NCBI GenBank assembly: GCA_964647545.1
Contig: CAZYHS010000019.1
Span: 1 to 38,960 of the forward strand
Length of the DNA stretch: 38,960 nucleotides
Source of the DNA: CAZYHS01 sp964647545
GTDB lineage: Bacteria > UBA10199 > GCA-002796325 > 1-14-0-20-49-13
Direction of reading: 5' to 3'
Under the pieces are notes generated by a model, which searched no databases, had not been told where the DNA came from, and saw only the letters and a program-made list of their open reading frames with translations. The position numbers and the translations under genes were made by a program. Shown here one piece after another: positions 9,139-17,327 of the stretch. The first letter of the stretch is position 1, and each line of letters begins with the position of its first letter.

Positions 9139-11769
9139 ATGAATCGAAAAAACACCTTCATATTTCTTTTTGCCGCGGCATTTTTTCTTGCGAACTTCTC
9201 GGCATGTTCCGGAACGGCTACGCTGAAAGCTGCGCTGGAAGCAGCTTCGGAAAGCTCATCGGGTTTGAACTTACAGAAAAATCCTCTTGAAAAGATCGAG
9301 ACCGAAAAAGGGATCATGCTGGCTTTATATTCCAGCGACATCGAAAAGGAGTTCCTTATTCAAACCTCCTTTGCGATATATGACGGGCAAAACATTCCCC
9401 TACCGGTTAGTTTAAAAAGTCGTATCGTGCGCTTCAACGACGAAGGCGATAAACTTATCATGCTCGACGTCACGGGGGGCGACCAGCCCAGCTACGAATA
9501 TTCCGCCGACAAAATTGTGGCGGAATTTCCAATTGTAGAAAAAAATTCCGGCAAGATCGTCTTTGATTTCAACGAAGGGATGCAGAATTTTCTGGCTGCG
9601 CCCGAATGGTACGCTTCCGACAGCGGAACCGTCCCCGTTTACAGCAACCTGATAAGAACAAGCAGCAGCCTGCTAAAAAACGTCTATTTTGAGAGCGGCA
9701 AAACCTGTATCGACCAGTCGCTTGCGGCGATCTACTCTTTTGGCGGGACAAACCTAAGCATCGCAGTCAGCGCAAGATATTTTATTTCGCTCTACGCACC
9801 GGACAAGTCCTACAAGCAAGCTAGAACGATCACACCACAGCAATATCTTGGCTACTTTGAAACCTCCCCGCAGGTCGAACCCATGTTCGGCACGCTCTAC
9901 ACCAAGATCACAAGATGGCATCCGGAAAAACAGGTTCTCTGGGCACTTTCTGAAAACATTCCCCAAGAATACCGCGACGCCGTAAAAGAGGGGCTCCTTT
10001 ACTGGAACAAAGTCTTCGGCCGGGAGTTCATTAAAGTCGTCGAAGCCCCCGAGTCTGTCACGGCACCGAGCCCGTCATTTAACATAGTTCAATGGAGCAA
10101 CGAATATCTCACAGACATCGCCAGAGCAGACGCACAGTACGACCCGCGCAGCGGGCAAATTCTTCGCGCCCAGATTTTCATTCCGGAGTCCTTTGTGTAC
10201 GGCATACTTGCAGACTACGACACAATTGCAATTAGGAACGAAAAATCGGCGAATCAGATCATCCCTCCCCAAAGAAACGACATTGGAGGCATCCAAGAGA
10301 CCGGCTCAAAAAAGCTATCTGCGGCCGTTAAGACCTTTTCGGCAAAATCGCTCGCGGTCGGCAAAGATATTAGAAAAGCAATGGCTGATGATTTCCTCAG
10401 GTTGTTAATCGCCCACGAGATCGGCCACACGCTCGGTTTAAGACATAATTTTGCCGCCAGCAGCGACAGCCTTCTCACGTTCGCCGAACGCGAAAGGATC
10501 TTCGCGGATTATTTGCAGACAGGCAAAATACCGGAAAACACAAAATCTCCGGCTAATTCCGTCATGGACTATCTGCCTTTGGAGGATTGGCTGATACTTT
10601 CGCAGATCATCAAAAAAACCGCGCTCCCTTACGACGTCAAAGCGGTCAACTGGGGCTATGGCACAGCAGGCGTCGAGCCAAAGTACGATTCTCTAAACTA
10701 TTGCCACGATACAAATGAGGGACGTTTTATAGATTGCTACGCGTTTGATTCGGGGGGCAACCCGTTCGATAACCTTGCCGGAGAGACGGCTCAACTTTTT
10801 GAAGAAATCCCCGAAATAATTCTAAACCGTTACATCGCGGCGAAGATCGACACCAACCCCGCCTCTAAGCAAGAGATCGCCGAAGTCACGCCTAGCGCCT
10901 TAGGTCTGGCATTTAAGGTCGCAAGCAGCCTCTTCGACGGCCTATTGCCGCTGAAGATAGAATTTGACGTCAAGAGCATCATCGACACTTACGCGAATTT
11001 GAACGGACAAAACAGGAACGAATATTCCGAGGATGTCGGCAATTGGCTCACCTCAAAGCTAGACGAGGCCGGCGGTTACGACAGAATTTTCGGGATCATC
11101 GAACCGTCATATTTTTTCACTACGATCGAAAACTTTAAGCCGCGTTTTAACGAGCTACTGAGATCGGAAAAAATAAAAACCCTGACAAGATTCGACTTCA
11201 CTACGACCGCTTTTACAAACGCCGAACTCGCGATAATTTCGAAAGAGGCCGAAGGACTTTTTGACATGCTCCCTAACGTTCTGGTTGAAAATATCAACGA
11301 GGCTATTTTGCAGGGACGGTTTGAAAGAAAGATTAACGCAGAGGATATCGAGGCTAAAATTGCAAAATGGGCCGGCTTCGTCTTAACCGACGGCGCGGCT
11401 TCAAAGTTCACCTTCAACAGGTCGGCCAGAGCCTCTGCGGCAAAACTGATGAACTCCGGAGGAGCGCTCCCGCAATGGCTCGAAAGCTATAGGCCCGAAA
11501 TCACCGTCAAGCTTCGCGAAAAACTGACCGCATTGTTCGGCATCTCTCCCGAAGAGGTCAACGTCGCAAACTACGAAAGAGGCGAACGGGAGTGGATCGA
11601 AAACGAGCTGTCCATCTATCGCAGTCTGCTGGGCGGAGGGGGGATGATAGTCCCGCTTAGACCTGCGGCAGAAATCTCCGACGTCGAAAGTATCCAGCTT
11701 CCGGAAGGGGAAGATTCGATAGACCTCGGCGGCGGCATGATACACATTTTGCGCACGCTCATTCCGTAA
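9139..11769 (+). CDS. Large metzincin-type zinc metalloprotease lipoprotein
   Basis: An 876-residue protein with a lipoprotein signal peptide (hydrophobic FIFLFAAAFFLANFSAC, Cys23 lipidated). The metzincin zinc motif HEIGHTLGLRH lies at residues 426-436 and is followed by NFAAS. The Met-turn SVMDY is at about 474. This arrangement fits the DUF4953/DUF5117 family of extracellular zincins. The N-terminal 400 residues are beta-rich, with YWNKVFGREFIKVVEAP just before the catalytic domain, as in that family. The C-terminal 350 residues are helical and unassigned. No strong ribosome binding site is seen (CAGGGCC). It lies inside the Mo-hydroxylase locus but has no evident functional link to it. 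Likely cell-surface or periplasmic; substrate unknown. Confidence 0.8.
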   Translation: MNRKNTFIFLFAAAFFLANFSACSGTATLKAALEAASESSSGLNLQKNPLEKIETEKGIMLALYSSDIEKEFLIQTSFAIYDGQNIPLPVSLKSRIVRFNDEGDKLIMLDVTGGDQPSYEYSADKIVAEFPIVEKNSGKIVFDFNEGMQNFLAAPEWYASDSGTVPVYSNLIRTSSSLLKNVYFESGKTCIDQSLAAIYSFGGTNLSIAVSARYFISLYAPDKSYKQARTITPQQYLGYFETSPQVEPMFGTLYTKITRWHPEKQVLWALSENIPQEYRDAVKEGLLYWNKVFGREFIKVVEAPESVTAPSPSFNIVQWSNEYLTDIARADAQYDPRSGQILRAQIFIPESFVYGILADYDTIAIRNEKSANQIIPPQRNDIGGIQETGSKKLSAAVKTFSAKSLAVGKDIRKAMADDFLRLLIAHEIGHTLGLRHNFAASSDSLLTFAERERIFADYLQTGKIPENTKSPANSVMDYLPLEDWLILSQIIKKTALPYDVKAVNWGYGTAGVEPKYDSLNYCHDTNEGRFIDCYAFDSGGNPFDNLAGETAQLFEEIPEIILNRYIAAKIDTNPASKQEIAEVTPSALGLAFKVASSLFDGLLPLKIEFDVKSIIDTYANLNGQNRNEYSEDVGNWLTSKLDEAGGYDRIFGIIEPSYFFTTIENFKPRFNELLRSEKIKTLTRFDFTTTAFTNAELAIISKEAEGLFDMLPNVLVENINEAILQGRFERKINAEDIEAKIAKWAGFVLTDGAASKFTFNRSARASAAKLMNSGGALPQWLESYRPEITVKLREKLTALFGISPEEVNVANYERGEREWIENELSIYRSLLGGGGMIVPLRPAAEISDVESIQLPEGEDSIDLGGGMIHILRTLIP

Positions 11770-11851
11770 CTTATTTAAATGAACAGATCGCCCCGCGCCG
11801 AAAGTTTTCATCCTTGAACTCTTTGCCCGCAGATAGTAGCAGCTCTTAACC

Positions 11852-12655
11852 ATGCAAAACGACCTGCAACAAAAAATCGTTCAACTTTTAAAAGAGCAAA
11901 CGCCTTATGCAACCGCGACGATAGTTAAAGCGGAAGGTTCAACCCCCCGACACATCGGTTCTAAAATGTTAGTCACACAGACCGAAATATTCGGGACGAT
12001 CGGCGGAGGGACGCTCGAAGAGACGGTCAAAAAAGATGCGCGGCGCATAATTAAGAGCGGGCATCCTCAAACATTTTCCTACAGTCTCGACCAAGAAAAC
12101 GCCGGCATCCAGATTTGCGGCGGCAGTGTCGAAGTTTACATCGAACCTGTGTGCGCTCCAGCCGACTGTTTTTTATTCGGCGCCGGACATATCGGAGCTG
12201 AAATCGTGCCGCTTCTTGAAAAATTGAATTTTCGCATAACGCTGATTGACGAACGGGCCGACCGGCTAAAGTTAAGCGCATTTTCCAATGTTCACAGACA
12301 GATTTGTGCGCTCCCTGACACAGCGCTTCCTCAGCTGGAATTTCACGACCAAACTCACATTTTGATTTTTACTCACGCCCACATTCACGATGAGAAGATA
12401 GTTGAACTTTGCCTTAATAAACCTTTTAAATATTTAGGATTAATCGGTTCACGCAAGAAATGGGAAATCTTCAAGCAAAACTTTATATCAAAGGGGTTTA
12501 GCGAGGAACAGATCAAGAGGGTCACAACGCCTATCGGACTCGACATCGGCGCAGAAACACCATTTGAGATTGCGATTGCAATTGCAGCAGAGATAGTCGC
12601 AATAAATTCTACCCCTAAGGGATTTGGTAAATTGAAGGAATATCAGTTGAAATAG
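11852..12655 (+). CDS. xdhC: XdhC/CoxI-family molybdenum hydroxylase maturation protein
   Basis: A 267-residue XdhC-family protein. Characterised members bind Mo cofactor, promote its sulfuration and hand it to the apo-hydroxylase. The N-terminal domain carries ATIVKAEGSTPRHIGSKM and FGTIGGGTLEETV. The C-terminal Rossmann domain begins at CFLFGAGHIGAEIVPLL, with THAHIHDEKIVELCL and IGSRKKWEIFKQ following. The end, TPIGLDIGAETPFEIAIAIA, is the signature C-terminal segment. It is followed after 14 bp by a MocA-like nucleotidyltransferase, the usual partner. Both probably serve the hydroxylase encoded at 5481-8172. No clear Shine-Dalgarno sequence precedes the ATG. Confidence 0.92.
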   Translation: MQNDLQQKIVQLLKEQTPYATATIVKAEGSTPRHIGSKMLVTQTEIFGTIGGGTLEETVKKDARRIIKSGHPQTFSYSLDQENAGIQICGGSVEVYIEPVCAPADCFLFGAGHIGAEIVPLLEKLNFRITLIDERADRLKLSAFSNVHRQICALPDTALPQLEFHDQTHILIFTHAHIHDEKIVELCLNKPFKYLGLIGSRKKWEIFKQNFISKGFSEEQIKRVTTPIGLDIGAETPFEIAIAIAAEIVAINSTPKGFGKLKEYQLK

Positions 12656-12669
12656 TCATAAGCAAACTT

Positions 12670-13293
12670 ATGCGCCTATCCGTCGATGAAAATCAGGCAA
12701 AAAATAGAACTGTCGCAATAATTCTTGCGGCGGGCCGAGCAAAGCGTCTCGGTTTTCCAAAGGCCCTCTTAAAATTTCCCGACGGCAGAACCATCTTAGA
12801 TGATCAAGTGGCAAGGTTGATTGCAGCGAATCTATCGCAAATTCGGGTCGTCCTCGGCGCCTATGTTTCTGAAATAAAAGAGACCTACAAAGAACCAAAC
12901 GTCGAATGGGTCGTAAATCAAAACTTCGAATACGGCCCCTTCTCTTCGATCCTCTCGGCCATCAATGACGAAGATGATTTTAGCGGCGCCCTCATCCTGC
13001 CGATCGATACGGCCGGAGTCTCGCCCGAAACGATGCGAAAGATTGTCAGCGAAGGCTCATTGTCGCAAATTCCTGTCGTGCCGCAATTTGAGGCACGGGG
13101 CGGGCATCCGGTTTATCTGCCTGCCGGCCTTATTAAAAAAATGCGGCAGCTCGACATCGCCTCGGCAAGACTCGACAGAGTTTTAGCCGGCGAAAAGGTG
13201 GCCCGTCTTGAAACTACCGACAGCGCGATACTTCACAACATAAACTCAAAAGATGATTGGAATGATTTTATAACGAAGACAAAAAACGCCTGA
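12670..13293 (+). CDS. mocA: MocA-like molybdenum cofactor nucleotidyltransferase
   Basis: A 207-residue NTP transferase of the MobA/MocA type, which adds a nucleotide (CMP for MocA, GMP for MobA) to molybdopterin. The nucleotide-binding motif is ILAAGRAKRLGFPKALL. The metal-binding Asp is in LPIDTAGVSPE, and GGHPVYLP matches the C-terminal family segment. The location directly after xdhC favours MocA, since XDH-family enzymes in bacteria often carry molybdopterin cytosine dinucleotide, but MCD versus MGD use cannot be read with certainty. The 3' end overlaps the convergent FAD-subunit gene by 26 bp. Confidence 0.82.
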   Translation: MRLSVDENQAKNRTVAIILAAGRAKRLGFPKALLKFPDGRTILDDQVARLIAANLSQIRVVLGAYVSEIKETYKEPNVEWVVNQNFEYGPFSSILSAINDEDDFSGALILPIDTAGVSPETMRKIVSEGSLSQIPVVPQFEARGGHPVYLPAGLIKKMRQLDIASARLDRVLAGEKVARLETTDSAILHNINSKDDWNDFITKTKNA

Positions 13294-14101
13294 TCATTAC
13301 CGAAACAAGGTGTCGTCTGTAATCGGCCGTCGAACGGATGTCGTCTAGCGGCTCGAACTCGCTCTTTGCAATTTCACAAGCCTCTTCAATTGCACCGGAT
13401 GTGAACTTGCGCGACATGAGCATCGTCTCGGTCTTAGCGAGCCTTATCGGGGTCGCAGCAACGCTGCCAAACGCAAGGGCGACCGACAATATCGCCTTAC
13501 CGTCTAGATGAGCCGCAAAACAGCCCATGACCTTTGAAATTGCCTGCGCGCGTCTGGCGCCGACCTTGTAAAAATCCGAAACTTCTAAAATGTGCCTTTT
13601 TGGAATAATGAACTTCGTGATGATCTCGTCGGGCAAAATCGAAAGTTTTCGATAACCGGTAAAGAGCTCGCCAAACTTTATCTCTCTTTCGCCACGCACA
13701 GAGCCGGCTACAACGACCGCGTCATAGGCAAGTAGCACCGGAAGCGTATCTCCGGCCGGCGATGCGTTCGCGACATTTCCGCCGATCGTTCCGACGTTCT
13801 GAATCTGGGATGCTCCGACCGTTCTGCACGCCTTGACTAGCGCCGGAAAATTGGCCTCTACCAAAGCATTGGCGGCAATGGCCGAATGGGTCGCCAGCGC
13901 CCCAATCGAAATCCGGTCTTTAATCTCCTCTATCGCCCGAAGCGGAGCAATCCCCCGAAGAGAAATAAGCCCATCTGGAGAAATTTTACCGGCGTTTAGC
14001 AGAACGCACACATCGCTTCCACCGGCAACAAGCCTGTAGGAAGGATTTGCCGCTTTAAGCTTTACGGCCTCGCCGATATTTTCGGGTACGAAGAATTTCA
14101 T
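13268..14101 (-). CDS. FAD-binding subunit of molybdenum hydroxylase
   Basis: A medium subunit of about 277 residues that accepts electrons from the Fe-S clusters and passes them to NAD+ or another acceptor. FAD-binding motifs of the vanillyl-alcohol oxidase fold are present: YRLVAGGSDVCVLLN near the N-terminus and VGASQIQNVGTIGGNVANAS in the middle, followed by PAGDTLPVLLAYDA. The C-terminal CO-dehydrogenase-flavoprotein-type domain contains YKVGARRAQAISKVMG. I chose the ATG at 14101 (MKFFVPENIGEA); the longer frame from 14149 adds residues unlike the family. The ATG overlaps the stop codon of the upstream Fe-S gene as ATGA. No Mo-binding subunit is on this strand in the window. Confidence 0.9.
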   Translation of the reverse strand: MKFFVPENIGEAVKLKAANPSYRLVAGGSDVCVLLNAGKISPDGLISLRGIAPLRAIEEIKDRISIGALATHSAIAANALVEANFPALVKACRTVGASQIQNVGTIGGNVANASPAGDTLPVLLAYDAVVVAGSVRGEREIKFGELFTGYRKLSILPDEIITKFIIPKRHILEVSDFYKVGARRAQAISKVMGCFAAHLDGKAILSVALAFGSVAATPIRLAKTETMLMSRKFTSGAIEEACEIAKSEFEPLDDIRSTADYRRHLVSVMIRRFLSSL

Positions 14102-14553
14102 ACTTTTTTGATCGCGTTGACGATCTTTGCATAGCCTGTGCATCTGCACAAGTTGCCGCTGATTGCGTTAACGATATCTTCTTCGGCCGGCTTTGGGTTC
14201 TTCCGCAAAAGCGCCGTGGCCGACATTAGCATCCCCGGAATACACGCACCGCAATGGACGGCGCCGTTCTTAATAAAGGACTCCTGAAGCTCGCTAAGTT
14301 TTCCGTCTTTACCTGCGAGCCCCTCGACGGTAAGAATTTCGTCTCCGTCCGCAAGCTGGCCGGCCAGCAAAATACAAGAGTTCACCGCATCGCCGTTAAG
14401 TATGACCGTGCAAGCGCCGCATTCCCCTTCGCCGCACCCCTCTTTTGTACCGGCAAGCCCGAGGTCGAGCCGCAAAAAATCGATGAGCCTCCTTGTCGGT
14501 TCAATTTCCATCTCAAGGCGCGAGCCGTTAATTATAAGAACTCGTTTGCTCAT
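14098..14553 (-). CDS. [2Fe-2S] subunit of molybdenum hydroxylase (copy 2)
   Basis: A second small subunit, 151 residues, clearly different from the one at 7717-8172. The first cluster uses Cys40, Cys45, Cys48 and Cys60 (GCGEGECGAC...C). The second uses Cys101, Cys104, Cys136 and Cys138 (VHCGACIPG, NLCRCTGY). His100 replaces the Gln that usually contacts the pterin, and the usual CGFCTPG is CGACIPG. It starts 12 bp after the dnaJ stop and its stop overlaps the FAD-subunit start, so dnaJ, this gene and the FAD gene look co-transcribed. It may pair with the FAD subunit as an electron-transfer module serving the plus-strand Mo subunit, or be left from a second enzyme. Confidence 0.92.
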   Translation of the reverse strand: MSKRVLIINGSRLEMEIEPTRRLIDFLRLDLGLAGTKEGCGEGECGACTVILNGDAVNSCILLAGQLADGDEILTVEGLAGKDGKLSELQESFIKNGAVHCGACIPGMLMSATALLRKNPKPAEEDIVNAISGNLCRCTGYAKIVNAIKKV

Positions 14554-14565
14554 TTATTTTCAGCC

Positions 14566-15633
14566 CTATTCTTTCATGAAATCTTCAAGCAGCTGTTTTT
14601 GTTTTTTTGAAAGCTTCTTGGGCGTCTTGACATGCACGACAATTATCTGGTCGCCCTTCTTTTTTGAATGAACGTTGGCGATCCCCTTCCCTTTAAGCCT
14701 GATATGCTCGCCGGTATCGATGCCATGCGGAATTTCGACCTCTTCGTCTCCGTAAAGCGTGGAGATGTGAACCTTTGCGCCGAGCGCCGCCTGCGGAAAA
14801 GATATCGGGAGTTTCATCACAACGTCATCGCCGTGACGTTCGAAAAATTCGTGTTGTCTTACCGAGAGAAAAACATAGAGGTCGCCCGCAGGTCCGCCGT
14901 GCATGCCGGCTTCCCCTTCGCCGCGAAGGACTAGTTTCATGCCGTCTTCGACGCCGGGCGGAACTTTCACAGTAAGTTTTTTGTGGGTCCTTACCCTTCC
15001 GTGCCCCCTGCATTCGCCGCAAGGCTTCGCGTTGAGCGAGCCCTCGCCGCGACATTTCGGACAGGTTGTCTGCACCATAAAAAAGCCCTGAGAATGGGCT
15101 ACGCGGCCGCTCCCTTTGCAAACATGGCAGGTCTCGCGGCTTGTCCCTTTTGCCGCGCCGCTACCGTCACAAACCGAACATGCGACCTGCTTTGAAACGG
15201 AAATTTCCTTCTCAACTCCGAAGACCGCCTCTTCAAACGAAATTGTGAGGTCGAACCTGATATCGTCGCCGTGCCTTGCGCGGTTTCCTCTACGAGAAGC
15301 ACCCCCTCCCATATCGAAGCCGAATCCGCCGCCGAAAAACTCTTCAAAGATCGACCCGAATGAACCGAAAATATCGTCAACCCCGGAAAAGCCGCGGAAG
15401 CCCGAACCTTCCAACCCCGCATGCCCGTAAGAATCGTATATCTGGCGTTTTTGAGAGTCGCTTAAAACCTCGTAGGCTTCGCTGGCCTCTTTAAAACGGT
15501 TTTCCGCCTCTTTATCCCCTTCGTTTCTGTCGGGATGGTATTTTAAAGCGGCCTGACGATATGCCTTCTTTATCTCGGCGCTGTCTGCGTTGCGGGCGAC
15601 GCCCAGAACTTCGTAGTAGTCACGTTTGGTCAT
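14566..15633 (-). CDS. dnaJ: Chaperone protein DnaJ
   Basis: A 355-residue type I J-protein, the co-chaperone that stimulates DnaK ATPase and delivers substrates. The J domain (1-70) has the HPD motif in KYHPDRNEG. A Gly/Phe-rich linker with GFRGFSGVDDIFGSFG follows. Four zinc-binding CxxCxGxG repeats are intact: CSVCDGSG, CHVCKGSG, CPKCRGEG and CGECRGHG. The C-terminal beta-domains (PPGVEDGMKLVLRGEGEAG) and tail are complete, slightly shorter than the E. coli protein (376). No dnaK or grpE is adjacent. There is no clear Shine-Dalgarno sequence before the ATG. A sigma32-like promoter match lies immediately upstream. Downstream Fe-S and FAD hydroxylase subunits follow at 12 bp. Confidence 0.97.
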   Translation of the reverse strand: MTKRDYYEVLGVARNADSAEIKKAYRQAALKYHPDRNEGDKEAENRFKEASEAYEVLSDSQKRQIYDSYGHAGLEGSGFRGFSGVDDIFGSFGSIFEEFFGGGFGFDMGGGASRRGNRARHGDDIRFDLTISFEEAVFGVEKEISVSKQVACSVCDGSGAAKGTSRETCHVCKGSGRVAHSQGFFMVQTTCPKCRGEGSLNAKPCGECRGHGRVRTHKKLTVKVPPGVEDGMKLVLRGEGEAGMHGGPAGDLYVFLSVRQHEFFERHGDDVVMKLPISFPQAALGAKVHISTLYGDEEVEIPHGIDTGEHIRLKGKGIANVHSKKKGDQIIVVHVKTPKKLSKKQKQLLEDFMKE

Positions 15634-15645
15634 AATAGATGCAAA

Positions 15646-15673
15646 AAATAAGGTCTCTTTTTAAAAATTCAAG
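15646..15673 (-). promoter_or_regulatory. Candidate sigma32 (heat-shock) promoter of dnaJ
   Basis: On the minus strand CTTGAA (plus coordinates 15668-15673) is followed after 14 bp by CCTTATTT (15646-15653). The sigma32 consensus is CTTGAA, a spacer of about 13-17 bp, then CCCCATNT; the -35 is perfect and the -10 matches at all but two defined positions. It sits directly before dnaJ, where heat-shock control is expected. The start of transcription would fall only about 5-7 nt before the ATG, which would make the mRNA nearly leaderless and fits the lack of a Shine-Dalgarno sequence. Confidence 0.4.
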
Positions 15674-15792
15674 TCTTGGATATAGCCGTCTAACCGATAA
15701 AGCGAGCGTCTCTTAACCATGTTTTGCACGCAATTTCCATAGATTTTTTAAATGTTTTCCCATTCGCAAATCTTAAGTCTTTCATCTTTTCA

Positions 15793-15825
15793 AAACAAAA
15801 AACGGCCGCCATGTCGGCAGCCGTT
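15793..15825 (-). terminator. Rho-independent terminator after tRNA-Pro(TGG)
   Basis: On the minus strand, 7 nt after the encoded CCA, a GC-rich hairpin (aacggctgcc / ggcggccgtt with a 5-nt loop) is followed by a run of T (plus-strand A run at 15795-15802). It ends the tRNA transcript. Confidence 0.8.
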
Positions 15826-15831
15826 CTTTAA

Positions 15832-15910
15832 TGGTCGGGGCGAGAAGATTCGAACTTCCGACCCCCTGCGCCCAAGGCAGGTGCTCTGGACCAAGCTGAG
15901 CTACGCCCCG
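15832..15910 (-). tRNA. tRNA-Pro (anticodon TGG)
   Basis: A full cloverleaf is readable on the minus strand: acceptor stem cggggcg/cgccccg, D-arm gctcagcttggtccagagc, anticodon stem cctgc/gcagg around loop cttgggc with anticodon TGG, and T-arm ggaagttcgaatcttc. Discriminator A is followed by an encoded CCA (15832-15834). The body is very close to tRNA-Pro(GGG) at 34638-34716, so the two isoacceptors are paralogues. The gene begins 33 bp downstream of the rdgB stop codon and could be read through from it. Confidence 0.95.
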
Positions 15911-15943
15911 AACCGCTATTTCAAAAAGCAGCGCCTTCTATCC

Positions 15944-16585
15944 CTAGCTCTTTAAAAACTCAACTAAAAATTCCAATACCTTTTCGGTCGCCCTTCCGCG
16001 ATGGCTGATCTCATTTTTCAGGTCAAACGGTAATTCCGCCACAGTTTTAGCGTGCTCCGGCACGAAAAAGACAGGATCGTATCCAAAGCCTTTGCCGCCG
16101 GAAATTTCTCGGGCGATCACGCCGTGCATGCGTCCTTCAAAAGCATACTCTTTTCCTTCGGGCGAAATCAGTACCATCGAGCAGATAAAATAGGCGTCGC
16201 GCCTATCGGACGGAACGTTTTCCATCTCATTTAATAGCTTGCGGTTGTTCCTGTCATAATCGACCGGCTCGCCGGAATATCTCGACGAATAAAGCCCCGG
16301 TGCGCCGCCAAGTGCCGAAACAACAAGGCCCGAATCGTCGCCCAAAACCCATGGAAGCTCCTTGTCTTTGCGCGCCCTGAAAAATTCATAGACAGTAACC
16401 GCCTTGCCGCGCGAATTTTCTTCGAATGTGGAGCCTGTTTCGGGTGGGAGCACGACCTCGTCATCGAGCAACGAGGTGATGCGCACGTTTTTTGCGTCAA
16501 TCCCCCGTTTTGTAAGTAGCGCCGCAAAAGCCGCCGATATCTCGTCTATCTTGTGTTTGTTATGAGTTGCCAAAACCAGCCACAT
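15944..16585 (-). CDS. rdgB: XTP/dITP diphosphatase (RdgB/HAM1 family)
   Basis: A 213-residue house-cleaning pyrophosphatase that hydrolyses dITP, dXTP and ITP so that deaminated purines stay out of nucleic acids. Family motifs are all present: LATHNKHKIDEI at the N-terminus, LGDDSGLVVSALGGAPGLYS, SRYSG, the substrate-binding GKGFGYDPVFF, and SHRGRA near the C-terminus. A GAAAGGAAA ribosome binding site precedes the ATG. Its start codon and that of the divergent methyltransferase gene are only 16 bp apart, so each promoter must lie inside the other gene or further away. Confidence 0.95.
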   Translation of the reverse strand: MWLVLATHNKHKIDEISAAFAALLTKRGIDAKNVRITSLLDDEVVLPPETGSTFEENSRGKAVTVYEFFRARKDKELPWVLGDDSGLVVSALGGAPGLYSSRYSGEPVDYDRNNRKLLNEMENVPSDRRDAYFICSMVLISPEGKEYAFEGRMHGVIAREISGGKGFGYDPVFFVPEHAKTVAELPFDLKNEISHRGRATEKVLEFLVEFLKS

Positions 16586-16601
16586 AAGTTAATTTCCTTT
16601 C

Positions 16602-17324
16602 ATGTTCAAAAGAGCCGCACTTATATCCACAATATTGCTATTTAATCAAGCTGCTTGGGCGCTTTCGCCGAAACCTCAACCTGAGAACATTTTACTTTCG
16701 TCGGCGAGACGACTGATGACCGACAATCTGCGTAAAAGCGGCATAAAAAACGAGGCCGTGCTGGCGGCAATGGAGCGAGTGCAGCGTCACGAATTCGTCC
16801 CCAAAAGTTACGAAGGCAAGTCCTACGATAATATTTCGATCCCTATCGGCAAGATACAAACACTGACCCAACCTCTAATGGTAGCGTTAATGAGCGAGGC
16901 GATCAGGCCTCGCCCCACCGACAAGGTGCTCGAGATCGGCACCGGAACCGGTTATTCGTCGGCGGTTTTGGGCGAACTGGTGAAATCTGTTTACACGATA
17001 GAAATAGAGCCCTCTCTTGCCAAAAGTGCGGCCGACCGGCTCGCCAGACTGGGGTATTCCAACGTGCATGTAAAATCCGGCGACGGCTTCTTCGGCTGGC
17101 CGGAAGAGGCTCCGTTTGACGCCATAATTTTGACGTGCAACGCCAACGAGGTGCCGCCTAAACTCACCGAGCAGCTTAAAGAAGGCGGAAGACTTTTAAT
17201 GCCGCTTGGAAAAGAATACTCACAGCAAACACTTGTCGTTATAACTAAAGTGGGAGGAGTTCTTGTTTCCCGTCCGCTCACCGAAGTGCAATTTGTGCCG
17301 ATGCTTGGTGAAATTAAAAGATAA
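16602..17324 (+). CDS. pcm: Exported protein-L-isoaspartate O-methyltransferase-like protein
   Basis: A 240-residue PCMT-family methyltransferase; the family methylates isoaspartyl residues of aged proteins using SAM. The family segments MERVQRHEFVP, IGKIQTLTQPLMVALM, the SAM motif VLEIGTGTGYSSAVL, IEIEPSLAKSAADRL and the post-I LKEGGRLLMPLG are clear. A predicted Sec signal peptide (FKRAALISTILLFNQAAWA, cleavage after AWA) precedes the enzyme domain. Most Pcm proteins are cytosolic, so an exported form is unusual, although periplasmic forms are known in some proteobacteria. An internal start at the Met of LMTDNL would remove the signal; no good ribosome binding site supports either start. 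The 3' end converges with the SctU/FlhB gene, 3 bp away. Confidence 0.85.
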   Translation: MFKRAALISTILLFNQAAWALSPKPQPENILLSSARRLMTDNLRKSGIKNEAVLAAMERVQRHEFVPKSYEGKSYDNISIPIGKIQTLTQPLMVALMSEAIRPRPTDKVLEIGTGTGYSSAVLGELVKSVYTIEIEPSLAKSAADRLARLGYSNVHVKSGDGFFGWPEEAPFDAIILTCNANEVPPKLTEQLKEGGRLLMPLGKEYSQQTLVVITKVGGVLVSRPLTEVQFVPMLGEIKR

Positions 17325-17327
17325 GTT

